Assembly (NCBI GenBank): GCA_946406115.1 | Contig: OX291544.1 | Coordinates: 2,666,001 to 2,730,000, forward strand | Reading direction: 5' to 3' | From: Apoda limacodes | Taxonomy: Eukaryota > Arthropoda > Insecta > Lepidoptera > Limacodidae | DNA length: 64,000 bases | Shown: positions 30,591 through 40,950 of the stretch, piece by piece | How the letters are laid out: the number at the start of each line of letters is the position of its first letter | Numbering within the stretch: the first letter of the stretch is position 1 | Translations under genes and position numbers: made by a program | Notes under the pieces: generated by a model | Databases searched by the model: none | The model's input: the letters and a program-made list of their open reading frames with translations, nothing else | Told to the model about the DNA's origin: nothing

Positions 30591-30781
30591 TGGTCTTTGT
30601 AAGACCTAGTAGTCAAAAGAGATTGAATAAGAAAGGGTAAAAATTAGGGAGACTTACAATTGTGAGAATTTTCTTCTTTAATTGAGCTGATATCAGTTTC
30701 CTGATGAGCACTGGATACACTTCACTAAGTTTACACTAGCCCGGGCGGGTAAAGAGTTTTATATTAAATTCAAAATGTGCA
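30591..30781 (-). repeat. 5' LTR of the BEL/Pao element
   Basis: 191 bp, TGCACATTTTGAATTTAAT to TTACAAAGACCA on the minus strand. It includes a TATAAA motif early (ATATAAAACTCTT), a likely pol II promoter. The outer flank (GATAAAAAA) does not match the outer flank of the other LTR. Confidence 0.85.
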
Positions 30782-30838
30782 GATAAAAAAATGTTTTTTA
30801 CCACTACCACTCTAAAATAGTAGATTATACAACAAGTG

Positions 30839-31502
30839 AAATAGGATTAGAGTAGGATTCTGAGCAGAGCTAGGGTTAAAAAGGACCTAGATGATTTTTT
30901 TTCACATGTTGTAAAATCTAATTTTTACCATTGACTGCGAGAAAATAAAAAGTACTATAATCACATTTTGGTATTTATTCAGTAATTATTATCGTGTGAT
31001 AAGGAAATAGGATTAGAGTAGGATTCTGAGCAGAGCTAGGGTTAAAAAGGACCTACATGATTTTTTTTCACATGTTGTATACTCTAATTTTTACCATTGA
31101 CTGCGAGAAAATAAAAAGTACTATAATCACATTTTGGTATTTATTCAGTAATTATTATCGTGTGATAAGGAAATAGGATTAGAGTAGGATTCTGAGCAGA
31201 ACTAGGGTTAAAAAAGACCTACATGATTTTTTTTCACATGTTGTATACTCTAATTTTTACCATTGACTGCGAGAAAATAAAAAGTACTATAATCACATTT
31301 TGGTATTTATTCAGTAATTATTATCGTGTGATAAGGAAATAGGATTAGAGTAGGATTCTGAGCAGAACTAGGGTTAAAAAGGACCTACATGATTTTTTTT
31401 CACATGTTGTATACTCTAATTTTTACAATTGACTGCGAGAAAATAAAAAGTACTATAATCACATTTTGGTATTTATTCAGTAATTATTATCGTGTGATAA
31501 GA
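30839..31502 (+). repeat. 166-bp tandem array, 4 copies
   Basis: Units begin at 30839, 31005, 31171 and 31337 with AAATAGGATTAGAGTAGG and end TTATCGTGTGATAAG. They differ at only a few positions, such as GAGCTAGG or GAACTAGG. No ORF. It lies only 57 bp beyond the 5' LTR of the BEL element. Confidence 0.92.
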
Positions 31503-31679
31503 GAACAATGACATAAAACAACCACAATGACAATTAAAACAATTTAACAGTAGAACTCTATTGTTTTACTTTATTTCGTTATAGTTACAAAATTATAAGT
31601 TTACAATTTAAAGCTAAAATAAAAATAAAACAAGAATTAATTAAAAAATAAATAAAAAAAAAAATTATATAAACTAGGC
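31503..31679. other. A-rich non-coding spacer
   Basis: Poly-A and AATAAA-rich sequence with no other feature seen. It might include the 3' tail of the element that follows on the minus strand. Confidence 0.45.
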
Positions 31680-31990
31680 CCGTACTAGTGGCATCGTACC
31701 CAAAACACTGGCTGCATTTCCTCTTTGAATAGCAATACGTATCCTCTCAGCGATATAGCAGCCAACCATCTTGTCACCGCTGCGTTGACCAATCTAGAAG
31801 TTTTTTTTTTAATTCCTTAGCGCTTGGACCTTGGGTCTCCACAGCAAATGGTAGAAATATATAATTTTGAAAAACTGAATTGTATTTTTGTTTTTTTAAC
31901 AATTGTTTCAAATTTTAAATAATATCTGCAACAACGTTTTTGAGGCTTTCGCTCAGAGTTCAATTCGTTAATCTTTATTGTAAGAAAAAG
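31680..31990 (-). mobile_element. Retroelement ORF remnant with IQRGNAASVLGT motif
   Basis: The minus-strand translation in shifting frames gives RYYLKFETIVKK, then VQALRN, GDKMVGCYIAERIRIAI and QRGNAASVLGTMP. The IQRGNAASVLGT block is one I remember from the C-terminus of LINE-type polymerase ORFs in invertebrates; that assignment is from memory. Stops and frame changes make it a fossil. Confidence 0.5.
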
Positions 31991-32587
31991 AATAACAAAC
32001 AATTTTAAACATCTCGATCAAAGAGTTTAATATACATATTCTGTTTGAGCTAACTTTGTTAGTATATTTGCAAAAAAATGTTAAAATTTTGTCCCGCAAC
32101 AAGAAATACACCCCTCTTGTGCAACGACTGACGGAAGACTGACTTTACTTTGGTTGAGATGAATGTACACGAATTGAATGGTGTTCTATACAGTAGTGAT
32201 CACGCTTTATTTGGTCCGGTTATAATGAGTTACGCTGAATTAGTCTAAACTAAACAATATTTTACTTTTTTATTGTTTAATGAAACATAAAAAAAATCAA
32301 AGTAGTATCTAAGTATCTTTGATAGATCAGAAAACAAATTCGTAAATGACGGATAAAAGTGTGTGTGCAAATTGTTATTTCATATGAAAAAAAATCTAGA
32401 AGCTGCCAAATTTCAGAGACAATTAAAACTCCGAGCACTTTTTAATGCCTATTTAAACTGTCGTGCGAACGATGCCTTAGCGCCTGATAAATAGTTAATT
32501 ATCCGCAAATAAACATTCACCTTTGATCGTTATAGTTATTCGGACGATATTTTAATAACATATCTGCAAGAAGTTACATCAAAATTT
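31991..32587. other. Non-coding stretch
   Basis: AT-rich, with no exon or repeat recognised. Confidence 0.5.
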
Positions 32588-32851
32588 TCAAAGATGTGTT
32601 TTCTTTACTTTTGTCATGTCATTAAAATTGAGAAGGTTCCTGTTTTTTTCTTTTTCGTGAATCGCCATCAGCAGCAGAAAACTCACAAACACCTTCAACG
32701 AAAAAATAAAAAGCAATACAATTAGCAAAATAAGTTCTTTTTCTGATAAAATCTTTACGTCCTCTGTGATGTCCCATTTGTAGAAATCCTCGTAGACTTT
32801 CATGTAGGTACGTTTCTTTAGACTTTTTGGGTGTAGGTTGTTAACAATCAC
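32588..32851 (-). CDS. Candidate host exon with one transmembrane segment, unidentified
   Basis: A minus-strand frame without an early ATG; the first ATG is at about 32803, MKVYEDFYKWDITEDV. It contains a hydrophobic helix LILLIVLLFIFSLKVFVSFL followed by a polar tail AIHEKEKNRNLLNFND. A possible donor GTAAAG lies in its 3' part (near 32608). The polar-helix-polar layout resembles one exon of small insect four-helix membrane proteins, but no motif proves it. It could also be a chance AT-rich frame, although mixed codon use in the N-terminal part argues somewhat against this. Confidence 0.25.
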   Translation of the reverse strand: MIVNNLHPKSLKKRTYMKVYEDFYKWDITEDVKILSEKELILLIVLLFIFSLKVFVSFLLLMAIHEKEKNRNLLNFNDMTKVKKTHL

Positions 32852-33139
32852 GACTTTAGATTTAATGAACTCGATTCAAGTCAAGAATTTCATTCGACTT
32901 ATTTTTAAAAATCAAGTCAAGTGTGGGTCGGATTCACGCAGCAGGGGTTCCACAACACCATTAACGAACAAAAACCTTTACCGCTGGGCGGTCACCCATC
33001 TAATGACTGACTAAGCCTAACTTGATTAATTTCGCATATCGTTTCCAATAAATAAAAGTTGCGGGTCAAGAGTTACTTACGGTGTGAAAATCTACTTCGT
33101 TGATTTATTATGTTCTAGTTAATTTTCAAACCTAAACCG
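32852..33139. other. Non-coding stretch with R1 scrap
   Basis: 32913-32965 contains TCAAGTGTGGGTCGGATTC and GGGGTTCCACAAC, a degraded start of the R1 repeat family. Nothing else recognised. Confidence 0.4.
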
Positions 33140-33310
33140 CATGCAGGGTTTCTCACAATGTTTTACTTTACCGAAAAGCCAGTGGAATGAATAATCAATG
33201 TGATTGAGAAATCAAGGAAAAGACTCATCGGCACACGCCGGGGTCAAACCTCCACCACTCAGGACGCAAGGTGGAATCGAAACCCCTAGGCGTGGTTAAG
33301 TAAAAACGCG
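33140..33310 (+). repeat. Dispersed repeat R5, copy 1
   Basis: CATGCAGGGTTTCTCACAAT, ACCGAAAAGCCAGTGGAATG and CACGCCGGGGTCAAACCTCC match the wording of a frequent lepidopteran repeat, also present at 37600-37890 (reverse) and 43071-43245 (forward). Confidence 0.65.
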
Positions 33311-33817
33311 TGTTGGCTGCATCATTAACCTTAAAGTTGTGCAATAAAAGCCAACTATATTGATTTTTTTATTTTATTTTATTTAACCTTTATTTACATC
33401 TAAAAAATAACATAAGCACTTTGCTTTTAAGTCACTTATCATATATAAATCATAATAGCGCAATAGTACAAAAAAATAACTCTTTATTATTCAGTCACTG
33501 AAATTACCGCTTCATTTAAGAGTCTTTTGAACCGATCACTTTGTGGAAACTTGGAGTTTCCGATAATGGCTGACGATGCGCTTCCGTCTGAGATGCAAAT
33601 GAACTAACTGAAAATCAAATCGAGGGTTCTTGTATTACCAATCAGCTTGAAGAAAATTTTCTTCTGATTTTAGAAAGGTTATTATGAGATGTTTCGGTTT
33701 AAATGATTGGTCTGATTCGAGCCAGCACATGATCAGCATTTAGCTCAAACTCAAAATATTTGAATTCAAGAAAATATTTTACAGTACTTGAAATCATAAA
33801 TTTAACTTTTTATTTTA
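33311..33817. other. Non-coding stretch
   Basis: A T-rich patch at 33364-33385, then AT-rich sequence with no feature recognised. Confidence 0.5.
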
Positions 33818-34195
33818 TTATACTACCAAGGTGGCAAACAAGATTAAGGTCCGCCTGATGTAGAGCGCTCACCGCAGCCTATTTATACATGCAACACCGG
33901 GGTTATTAATCGGGAGACACCGAATCTTTAGAAATCTAATAACTTCTTTTTCGAAGAACCCCGCACTGTAGTCCCTAAAGAAAACCTTGGCAGGGAGATT
34001 AATCAACAGCTTAATCGTTTGCGGATTCCTCCAGCTCTCAAACCGCTCTGTATAATTGAGAATTTAGATTTAAAGGTGTGAGGATGAATTCTCTGCCGAT
34101 AGCGAGCGATGCGAGGATAGAAAGTAGCCATGGACATCATTTTAAACAATTCCTCAGAACACAGCTTATTATACAAGCGGTAGAACCTTTTATAA
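33818..34195 (-). mobile_element. LINE A copy 3, RT C-terminus and 3' UTR
   Basis: The minus-strand frame shows FYRLYNKLCSEELFKMM, then MATFYPRIARYRQRIHPH, matching copy 1 around 2440-2535. It then continues into the 3' UTR with GGCGGACCTTAATCTTG and the TTGCCACC...TAGTATAATAAAA end near 33818. The region LWNEFP is replaced by shifted frames. It is 5' truncated. Confidence 0.85.
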
Positions 34196-35797
34196 TGTTC
34201 TATGGGTAGACCACGTGGAATTTGGTTAAAATTGTTCATGTGGTTACTTTAGAATTTTTCAGGATAAAAGGATGGTGAGGTCGATGTCCTTCTCTTCTGT
34301 CTCTATCTCCGTGTCCAATTTTAGCTCAATAAAATGCTCGGTTTCAAAGTGAAAGAAGGTCAAACGAACAAACAAACGTACTCACTTTGGCATTTATAAT
34401 ATATAGACATTCACTTCACCATCAGTTGGGAATACTTTTACTACCGAGAAAAGCCGGCAAGAAACGCAGTAGTTAATCAATATATTGTAAAACAATAATA
34501 TTATAAATGCATAAGTTTGTGTGTTTGTTTGTTACTCGTTCACCCTGCACGACGACGGGTGTAGATAAAATTTTGAATAAAGTTACCTTATATCTTGGAT
34601 AATACAGGAACGCATTGGCCATTTTTTGTCGTTTCCGTGACCCGAATGCTGAATCGAGGGCTTGGATTTGATTCCCGCTTAAGACAAACATTTATTATTT
34701 GTGATTGTCTTAAGTTTACCCTTTGTTTTAAAAATTAATTCATGAGTGTTTGTTTCTCATTGTATCTAAAAATACGAAACATAAACAAAATTATGTTTAT
34801 AATTAGATTCTGGCGAGAAATAAATATACATATATATATAAAATAAAATAAAAGAGTCAAAAGCGCTTCAAGTTCAAACGTTAGAGAGTCACACACGCTT
34901 GTCAGCGACTTCATAGCAAAGGTCATTAATAATAAGTGGCGCCCCTTTTGCCGTTTTTGTGCAATAGTTAAGTGGATAATCAAAATATGATTTCTGGACA
35001 AACGTGTTGTATCATTTGTGATTGGGAAGATTTTATTGTTGCTGTTTGCTTGTGCTAAAAATTTTATTGTGGTGCGTAAAAGTTATATTTATAATACCAT
35101 TATAAGGATTTTTTCCGTGTAGGAAGTCTTTTTAATAACTTTCGGCCGTAAACTCGGTTTACTGTGTGTAAAGTTTAGACAAACTTTTATTTAAATCACA
35201 AGTTTGTCATCTTCGATAGTTTAAGTTTGCCTTACATACTAGCCCTTGGCGCCCTCATGTGGGATTCGTTCCGGTTCTATTACACACTTGCATAGCGCGT
35301 ATATGATAAGATGGTGTAAACCATACTTTACGCTAGCACACAAAATGATGGGTTTACCATGTTATAGCTATGTCATTTCTACAAATTCAAACCTTATATA
35401 AATAGAGTTGCTTTTCTGTTCGGTAATGTTGACCATTTCAGTGGTAAATATTGTTTATATGGAGGAACGGAGGCAAGAGGGGTACAGGGGGTGTATTAAG
35501 CTAGGTGGCAACTTATAACGAGGCCTTATTGTTCTAATATATTTTTCCTTTGTTATAAACGTATTAGGAGAAAGAAGGGGGCGAGGGATATAACAGCGGA
35601 TTGACCAATTTTATTTTGTCATAGTTATTTCTTACTAAAATATTTTGGACCCGAATTTTAAATTTATGTAAAAAGTAAATAACATACTTGTTTAGTCTGT
35701 ATAAAAATCACGTACTTAGGTTTACGTACGGTCTCTTGGAACAAAAACAAATTAAAGTCAAGACCATTAAAATACAGCCATAAATCGCGCATATTCT
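34196..35797. other. Non-coding stretch with LINE B and Helitron-like scraps
   Basis: 34425-34480 has TACCGAGAAAAGCCGGCAAG, a LINE B 3' UTR phrase also at 35930. 34494-34550 (AATATTATAAATGCATAAG, TTTGTTTGTTACTCG) resembles a Helitron 5' region. A TA microsatellite lies at 34825-34840. The minus-strand ORFs at 34691-34473 and 35001-34735 are not recognised. Confidence 0.4.
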
Positions 35798-36608
35798 AAA
35801 GTCAAAGTCAAAGTCAAAATGGTTTATTCAAATAAGGAATTTACAATCACTTTTGAATCGTCAAAGTTATAAAACATTATTTTTTGAACCCTCCCACCTT
35901 CCCGCCGGTTCACAATGTTGTTGATTTCTACCGAGAAGAATCCGGCAAGAAACTCGATAGTTACTCTTTTAAAAACACTATCAATAATAATACAAACAAA
36001 CTAAAAATACAATTAATGTTTTAAATAAAAAAAATTTAGCCGTACAATTTTATGTTATTTCCATTTTAATTTGGTTTACCTATGCATCCTGTAATTGAGC
36101 ATCATCAGTCCCAAGGATTTTTATCATTTACATAGTCTGAAATATTGTAGTATGCCTTTTTACAAAGTACCTGCTTGATAAAAGATTTAAATTTACTTAT
36201 TGATAGATTTTGAATTTTATTCGGAACTTTGTTGTAAAAGTGTTTACATTGCCCCATAAAAGAGTTACTTATTTTGTGTAGACGTGTATCATGCACCAAC
36301 AGCTTATTTTTACTTCTAGTATTTACTTTGTGAACATCACTTTTCTTGCTGAAACTATTGATATTTTTATGTACATATATGTACTGCGACACTAAAGTTA
36401 AAATTTTTACTTCCCTAAACCTATCCCTCAGAGATATCCTAGATCCTAATTTATAAATAGCACGAATTGCCCTTTTTTGTAACAAAAATATTGTATTTAC
36501 ATCAGCAGCGCTACCCCACAATAGGATACCATATGTCATTAAACTATGGAAATAGCTAAAATATACTATTTTTGCAGTGTCGACCTCTAAATCGAGCAAA
36601 TAAATCAA
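35798..36608 (-). mobile_element. LINE B, RT C-terminal ORF and 3' UTR, 5' truncated
   Basis: A 167-codon minus-strand frame reads VYFSYFHSLMTYGILLWG, LLQKRAIRAIYKLGS, LTLVSQYIYVHKN, KHFYNKVPN and FKSFIKQVL, the thumb and C-terminal region of a jockey-type RT. Its TAG-side end is followed by a 3' UTR (35798-36104) with TACCGAGAAGAATCCGGCAA and a terminal TCAAAG simple-repeat tail. The palm domain is missing through 5' truncation at about 36608. Related fragments lie at 14040-14312, 37097-37190 and 46870-47120. Confidence 0.85.
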
Positions 36609-36733
36609 AATCTACATGGTACTTCCCGTTGACCTAGAATCATTGAATTTGTCTTAGAAATTAGGTCTCACAACACAAGTAATAAAAAAAACCTTGGTGG
36701 AATAAATAAAAACTATTAATTATATAAATCGTT

Positions 36734-36928
36734 TTGGCACTAAGTTTAAGGACAACATGTGCACAGAGTTTAATGAAAGGGTCTCCAGAGATGAATTACG
36801 TGGTAATAAACGATACTTGTCCGAGCGAGTCACGTGCCGTCCCGCAGTCTCAGCTGCAGAGTGGAGACAATAGAAGCACATCCAACTATAACTCTAACTC
36901 ATATAATGAAAATGTTTCAAATCTATAA
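36734..36928 (+). CDS. Candidate Ser/Asn-rich C-terminal exon, unidentified
   Basis: After a fair splice acceptor (CATGTGCACAG, ending 36767) a plus-strand frame runs 53 codons to a TAA at 36926-36928: SLMKGSPEMNYVVIND, CPSESRAVPQSQLQSG, NYNSNSYNENVSNL. The balanced codon use and polar, Ser/Asn-rich tail could be the cytoplasmic C-terminus of a membrane protein. The alternative frame is also open for 35 codons. No domain is recognised. Polyadenylation hexamers exist at 37306 but follow a LINE B fragment. Confidence 0.25.
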   Translation: MALSLRTTCAQSLMKGSPEMNYVVINDTCPSESRAVPQSQLQSGDNRSTSNYNSNSYNENVSNL

Positions 36929-37096
36929 GCAAAAATATTTGACCTACATGGCCTTATAGCATAGCTTTGGGCGACGGAAACTATCATTAGTGGTTTACAT
37001 ATTGTTAAAAGGTTTTATTCAGCTGGGTTTGTTTTTCTTGTAGTCAAATTTTAACTAACGATTGTCAGATTGTGCTGAAATTTGTTAAACATATGT

Positions 37097-37190
37097 ATTC
37101 AAAAATCAAAATCAATATCTTTTTATTCAAATGGGTTACTAAGAACACTTTCGAATCGTCAAGTAAATTAACTACAACTAGCTTTACAAA
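37097..37190 (-). mobile_element. LINE B 3' UTR fragment
   Basis: ATCAAAATCAATATC, TTTATTCAAATGGGTTAC and CTTTCGAATCGTCAAGT correspond to the 3' end of LINE B at 35806-35870. Confidence 0.65.
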
Positions 37191-37595
37191 CTAATTACAA
37201 TACTGTTTTATTGCGTGCGTCCAATATAATCTTTGTAAAATCACAAACGAAACATAAAATTATAGTGTATCAACTAATAAATACATGTTTTGTATTGAAA
37301 CATTAAATAAACAAGATTAACAATGTAAATAGTTTGATTTAAAAAAAAAACTGGTTGCCTGTAAAGTCGGTATACGGGCGAAAGTTTTACGTGACAACTT
37401 GTGCCTTTCACTTTTTATGTCTGTCTCTCTCGCTCTTAGGCGGGCTAACCATGCCGCGTGCCTCTCACTCGCTCTCATTGTGAGCGCATAACGTGAGCGG
37501 AGCGTAACGCAGTTTCTTGAAGTGTCACCCGGCAAACCAATTTATAAGACGTTGTCACGTCAAAACAATAAATATTTATGTAATATTTCAATTGC
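37191..37595. other. Non-coding stretch, unclassified repeat-like DNA
   Basis: 37345-37545 has wording that I associate with a lepidopteran non-autonomous element (GGTTGCCTGTAAAGTCGGTA, GTTTTACGTGACAAC, repeated CTCTC). No ends defined. Confidence 0.35.
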
Positions 37596-37599
37596 CTAG

Positions 37600-37890
37600 T
37601 GTTTATTAGATTGCATGATATTATGGTCAGCTGTGGACGAGGCGTTTCAATTTCACCTTGTGTCCTTAGTGGCGGAGGCTCGAGCCCGGCGTGTACCAAT
37701 GAGTTTTTTTCTTAATTTCTCAAGTACAATGATTAATTATTTACCCCACTGGCGGAACGGTGAAGGATAACATAGTGAGGCAACGTGCATACGTTAAAAA
37801 AAAAGACGTATGTGAAGTCCAAAATCCGCACTGGGCCCGCGTGTGGACTATGGCCCAAATTACAACAGTGGGGACGTATGAGACTGATGA
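37600..37890 (-). repeat. Dispersed repeat R5, copy 2 (two pieces)
   Basis: On the minus strand 37740-37890 reads ATACGTCCCCACTGTTGTAA, CACGCGGGCCCAGTGCGGAT and TTCACCGTTCCGCCAGTGG. 37600-37700 has ACACGCCGGGCTCGAGCC and the short frame HAGLEPPPLRTQGE. Both match R5 at 33140 and 43071. Confidence 0.65.
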
Positions 37891-38192
37891 GAGAGTAAAC
37901 TCGGTGATACAGGAATATCATGGTACTGCTGAACTCTGATGATGGAGATGGAAGGTGGATAGGCAGGTTTTCTATTCCGGCGAACGTACTCATAGTGAGT
38001 TTGGATTTATCTCGATGATATAGACATGATATCCAGTGTTTGATGATGGAGAAAAGAGGTGGTAACAGGAACTACATAAAATACCCTTTTTTGCAATTAT
38101 CTTTATTATTTACTAGTTATTATTAATTATTTATTTATAAAGACAAAATACTAAATCTTCAATAGATATGAACATAAAACTTAACTAAAACT
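37891..38192. other. Non-coding stretch
   Basis: Continuation of repetitive DNA (GATGATGGAGATGGAAGGTG and TGATGATGGAGAAAAGAGGT) with no defined element. Confidence 0.4.
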
Positions 38193-38400
38193 ATGTGGCG
38201 ACATGACATCATCGCTAGTACGAGTCATGACGTCACACAATCACCTCGATACTGGCCAATGCATATTGCATCGCCAGTCGTCAACGGACCGCGCGCCCTT
38301 ATATACATAGGCTTGTCTATGTACACTGTCGTGCCTAGCCATATGTAACTAGAACATAAGTTACGTTAATATACAACATTTATTATTCTAAATTTATTTT
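38193..38400. repeat. Possible solo LTR
   Basis: Starts TGTGGCGACATGACATCATC, includes a palindromic TGACGTCA, a GC-rich stretch and a TATA-like CCTTATATACATAGG, then a T-rich 3' part. This is the layout of an LTR promoter, and the wording is familiar from lepidopteran LTRs. No second copy, and no certain target duplication. Confidence 0.3.
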
Positions 38401-38865
38401 TATTAAAACATCCTTCTGATATGCATATAGAGACAATCTACTGATAAACGTAGTAGCATCAATCTACACAGTTGTGAACTTACGAAAAAAAAATTATTAT
38501 TAAATATGAAAACCAGTCAGTTAAGAGCCTGTCGGGCCTGCTTATTAGGTTACGTGTTCTGGTTCCAAAACGAGCTTTACTTGGTCAGCTATAATTTGTA
38601 AATTACTTTAATCAACTACTTAATAATTTAACAGCAAAATTATAACTATCTATTTAAAAATAGGTTTTTCGTTTGAAATCAATATTTGTAAGTCTCATAT
38701 TGTTTCTACTGCATATAATGATACAGTACTATAGACGCATGACCTATGTAGGCCAAGCAAAGTGCAAACATCTCTTGTTATAATGTGGAAGAAAGCCGCG
38801 GAGAACTTGTGTTATTAAGTCGTGACCACTCTGTCCAATGTGGGACACTCCACTGGGGACGGTAA
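38401..38865. other. Non-coding stretch
   Basis: No feature recognised before the 83-bp array. Confidence 0.5.
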
Positions 38866-39172
38866 GTTTACCTATATCTGATTCCACCTAACCACGATAC
38901 AACCCTACGCGTACACCGCTAATTAATGTCTCCGACCGGATACGGAAAGTTTACCTATATCTGATTCCACCTAACCAAGATACAACCCTACGCGTACACC
39001 GCTAATTAATGTCTTCGACCGGGTACGGAAAGTTTACCTATATCTGATTCCACCTAACCAACATACAACCCTACGCGTTCACCGCTAATTAATGTCTCCG
39101 AACGGGTACGGAAAGTTTACCTATATCTGATTCCACCTAACCAAGATACAACCCTACGCGTACACCGCTAAT
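38866..39172 (+). repeat. 83-bp tandem array, about 3.7 copies
   Basis: Units start at 38866, 38949, 39032 and 39115 with GTTTACCTATATCTGATTCC and include CAACCCTACGCGTACACCGC. Divergence is one to four bases per unit. Confidence 0.92.
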
Positions 39173-40131
39173 TATTACCCAATTGATGTTAACATCACTA
39201 GCGCCATACTTTTCTGAGGTTGTTAAAATAATATTGCATCGAAAACATTGTATAGTATAGTACATTCTACCTTACACGATATTCCATAATATGAAATAAT
39301 GGTGTTTCGAAAAAATCATACAACACCTGTTTTTATCAAAGTATATTTTCACTAAATATAAAATTGCATATAAAGGCTTCAAATGGGATACTTTTTCATG
39401 TCCGCTAATATTTTTTATCAACATAGTTTATACTAGAAAAATTATACAACCAAATATTTTTGGTACATTACTAAATCAAAGCGTGAATATTTAAACACAA
39501 GTATACAAAATTGGAGACGTAGAGAAACGCGTACAATTTCCATATCATTATTGTTAAGCCGAATCCGCACCTGAGCTGCTGTTTGTCAACTCAGAGACAA
39601 AGCTGCCTTCACTTTTTTGGGGGAGCTACTGAGATGAATAAGCTATTATTCATTTCGGTAGCTGTCAGCTTCACGAACTCGCCAGCATTACAAGAAGCTT
39701 ACGTCGACGCTGGAATTTTTTTTTATTAAACTCGTTATTTGCAATAAAAATACGTTTTCTATGGGAAATAAACTGGATTTTGTAGCAAGTGATTTGTTTA
39801 ATTATATATTTTTTTATCTGTATATAGCTTTAGTTCTCCTTTTACGTGATTAATTCCAAAATTTATTTAATTTCTATATCCATGCAAGAAATGCTTAACT
39901 TATTTAGTTTGACACACCGGCGGTTTACTCTAAAATTTGATTTTTGAAATATTGACATATTGAAAAAAGGAAAAAGATGTAAGGTCAGTTTTTTGAATGA
40001 AAAATCGAGTTATGACGTGATAGTGGTAGCGAAAAATAATACTGAAAAATAGTGTGGGGATTTTCTAAAACAAGAAAAACGAACATTATGAAAATATTTT
40101 AATTTGGAGGAGTAACGGAGTACATGAAGTA
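39173..40131. other. Non-coding stretch with a 40-bp hairpin
   Basis: 39629-39668 is a near-perfect palindrome: AGCTACTGAGATGAATAA pairs with TTATTCATTTCGGTAGCT across a 4-nt loop (16 of 18 positions). No coding sequence around it. Confidence 0.55.
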
Positions 40132-40950
40132 TTTATTTATTTATTTAACTCTTATAGTACATTATAATTTTAGTGTAAAATTAACAAATTGATACTTATG
40201 TACTAATGTGGACTTATCGCATAATGCGATTTATTCCAGCAAACCGAAAAAGGTTATTTTAAATTTAAGTAGATAGAGTCCAAACGAAAATAAAAAGAAA
40301 ACCTTATGCACATACATAAATACACCATAATTACATAAACATACTTATATAGGTACTCATAAACACATACATAATATATATTTATATATATATATATAAT
40401 ACATAATAAATATACATTAAATGAGTATGTGTCAGCAAATTTGCAGTGATCGAAGAAAGAAGGATTTTAAGTTAGTTTTGAAAATATGATTTGACGCTGC
40501 AAACCGAATGTCGGAAGAGAGACACCAGGTAGGTTCCACAGCAGAGCTGCTTTCACAGCAACTGATTTGCCATAAAAGGTAGTGGAGTGGGGTGGAATAG
40601 ATAAAGTTCGTTCTAATCATACTTTGTGGAGTATTAGACAGGTATTTAAAGAGCTCCTGTAAGTAGCAGGCTGCAGAGGGATTATTAAGGACAATATACA
40701 AAAGAGTGAGAATGTGAGTATTCCTGTGAAGTCGAATTGGAAGCCACTTGAGTTTAGTACGAAACTCTGAAATGTGATCGTATTTCCGTAATCCGAAAAT
40801 GAATCGGATACATAAATTTTGGAGACGTTCAAGTTTGTCGAGTAGCTCCTCTGTAAGGTCTATATAGTCTATAGCTTACGTCCGCGTTATCAAGGATAGG
40901 AAGCAGTAAAGACTGCGCCAGCATAACCTTAGTCTGGAATGGTAAAAGTA
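40132..40950 (-). mobile_element. LINE C, RT C-terminal pseudogene and 3' UTR
   Basis: The minus strand reads LPFQTKVMLAQSLLLPILD, then LTEELLDKLERLQNLCIRF, FGLRKYDHISEFRTKLKWL and RNTHILTLLYIVLNNPSA. This is the post-palm region of a third LINE family. A shift after ISCCES moves the final WN-LP-like segment into another frame. 40132-40430 is a 3' UTR ending in an ATTT simple repeat. It is 5' truncated near 40950. Confidence 0.75.

Larger units (their letters stand above)
24328..30781 (-). mobile_element. BEL/Pao LTR retrotransposon, nearly full length but inactivated (6454 bp)
   Basis: Two direct LTRs (30591-30781 as 5' LTR and 24328-24515 as 3' LTR) bound a 6075-bp interior on the minus strand. 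The order of domains is gag (DUF1759-like), Cys-rich zinc knuckles, aspartic protease, reverse transcriptase, RNase H, integrase with zinc-binding part, DDE core and a C-terminal domain. That is the BEL/Pao order and not Gypsy or Copia. No env-like ORF exists between integrase and the 3' LTR. Most catalytic residues survive (DTGS; FVDD; RNase H D-E-D; integrase D, D and E), but frameshifts and stops separate nearly every domain. The LTRs differ by only four substitutions and two short indels, so insertion was fairly recent. No target-site duplication is visible: the left flank is the 54-bp array and the right flank leads into a 166-bp array. Confidence 0.9.
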
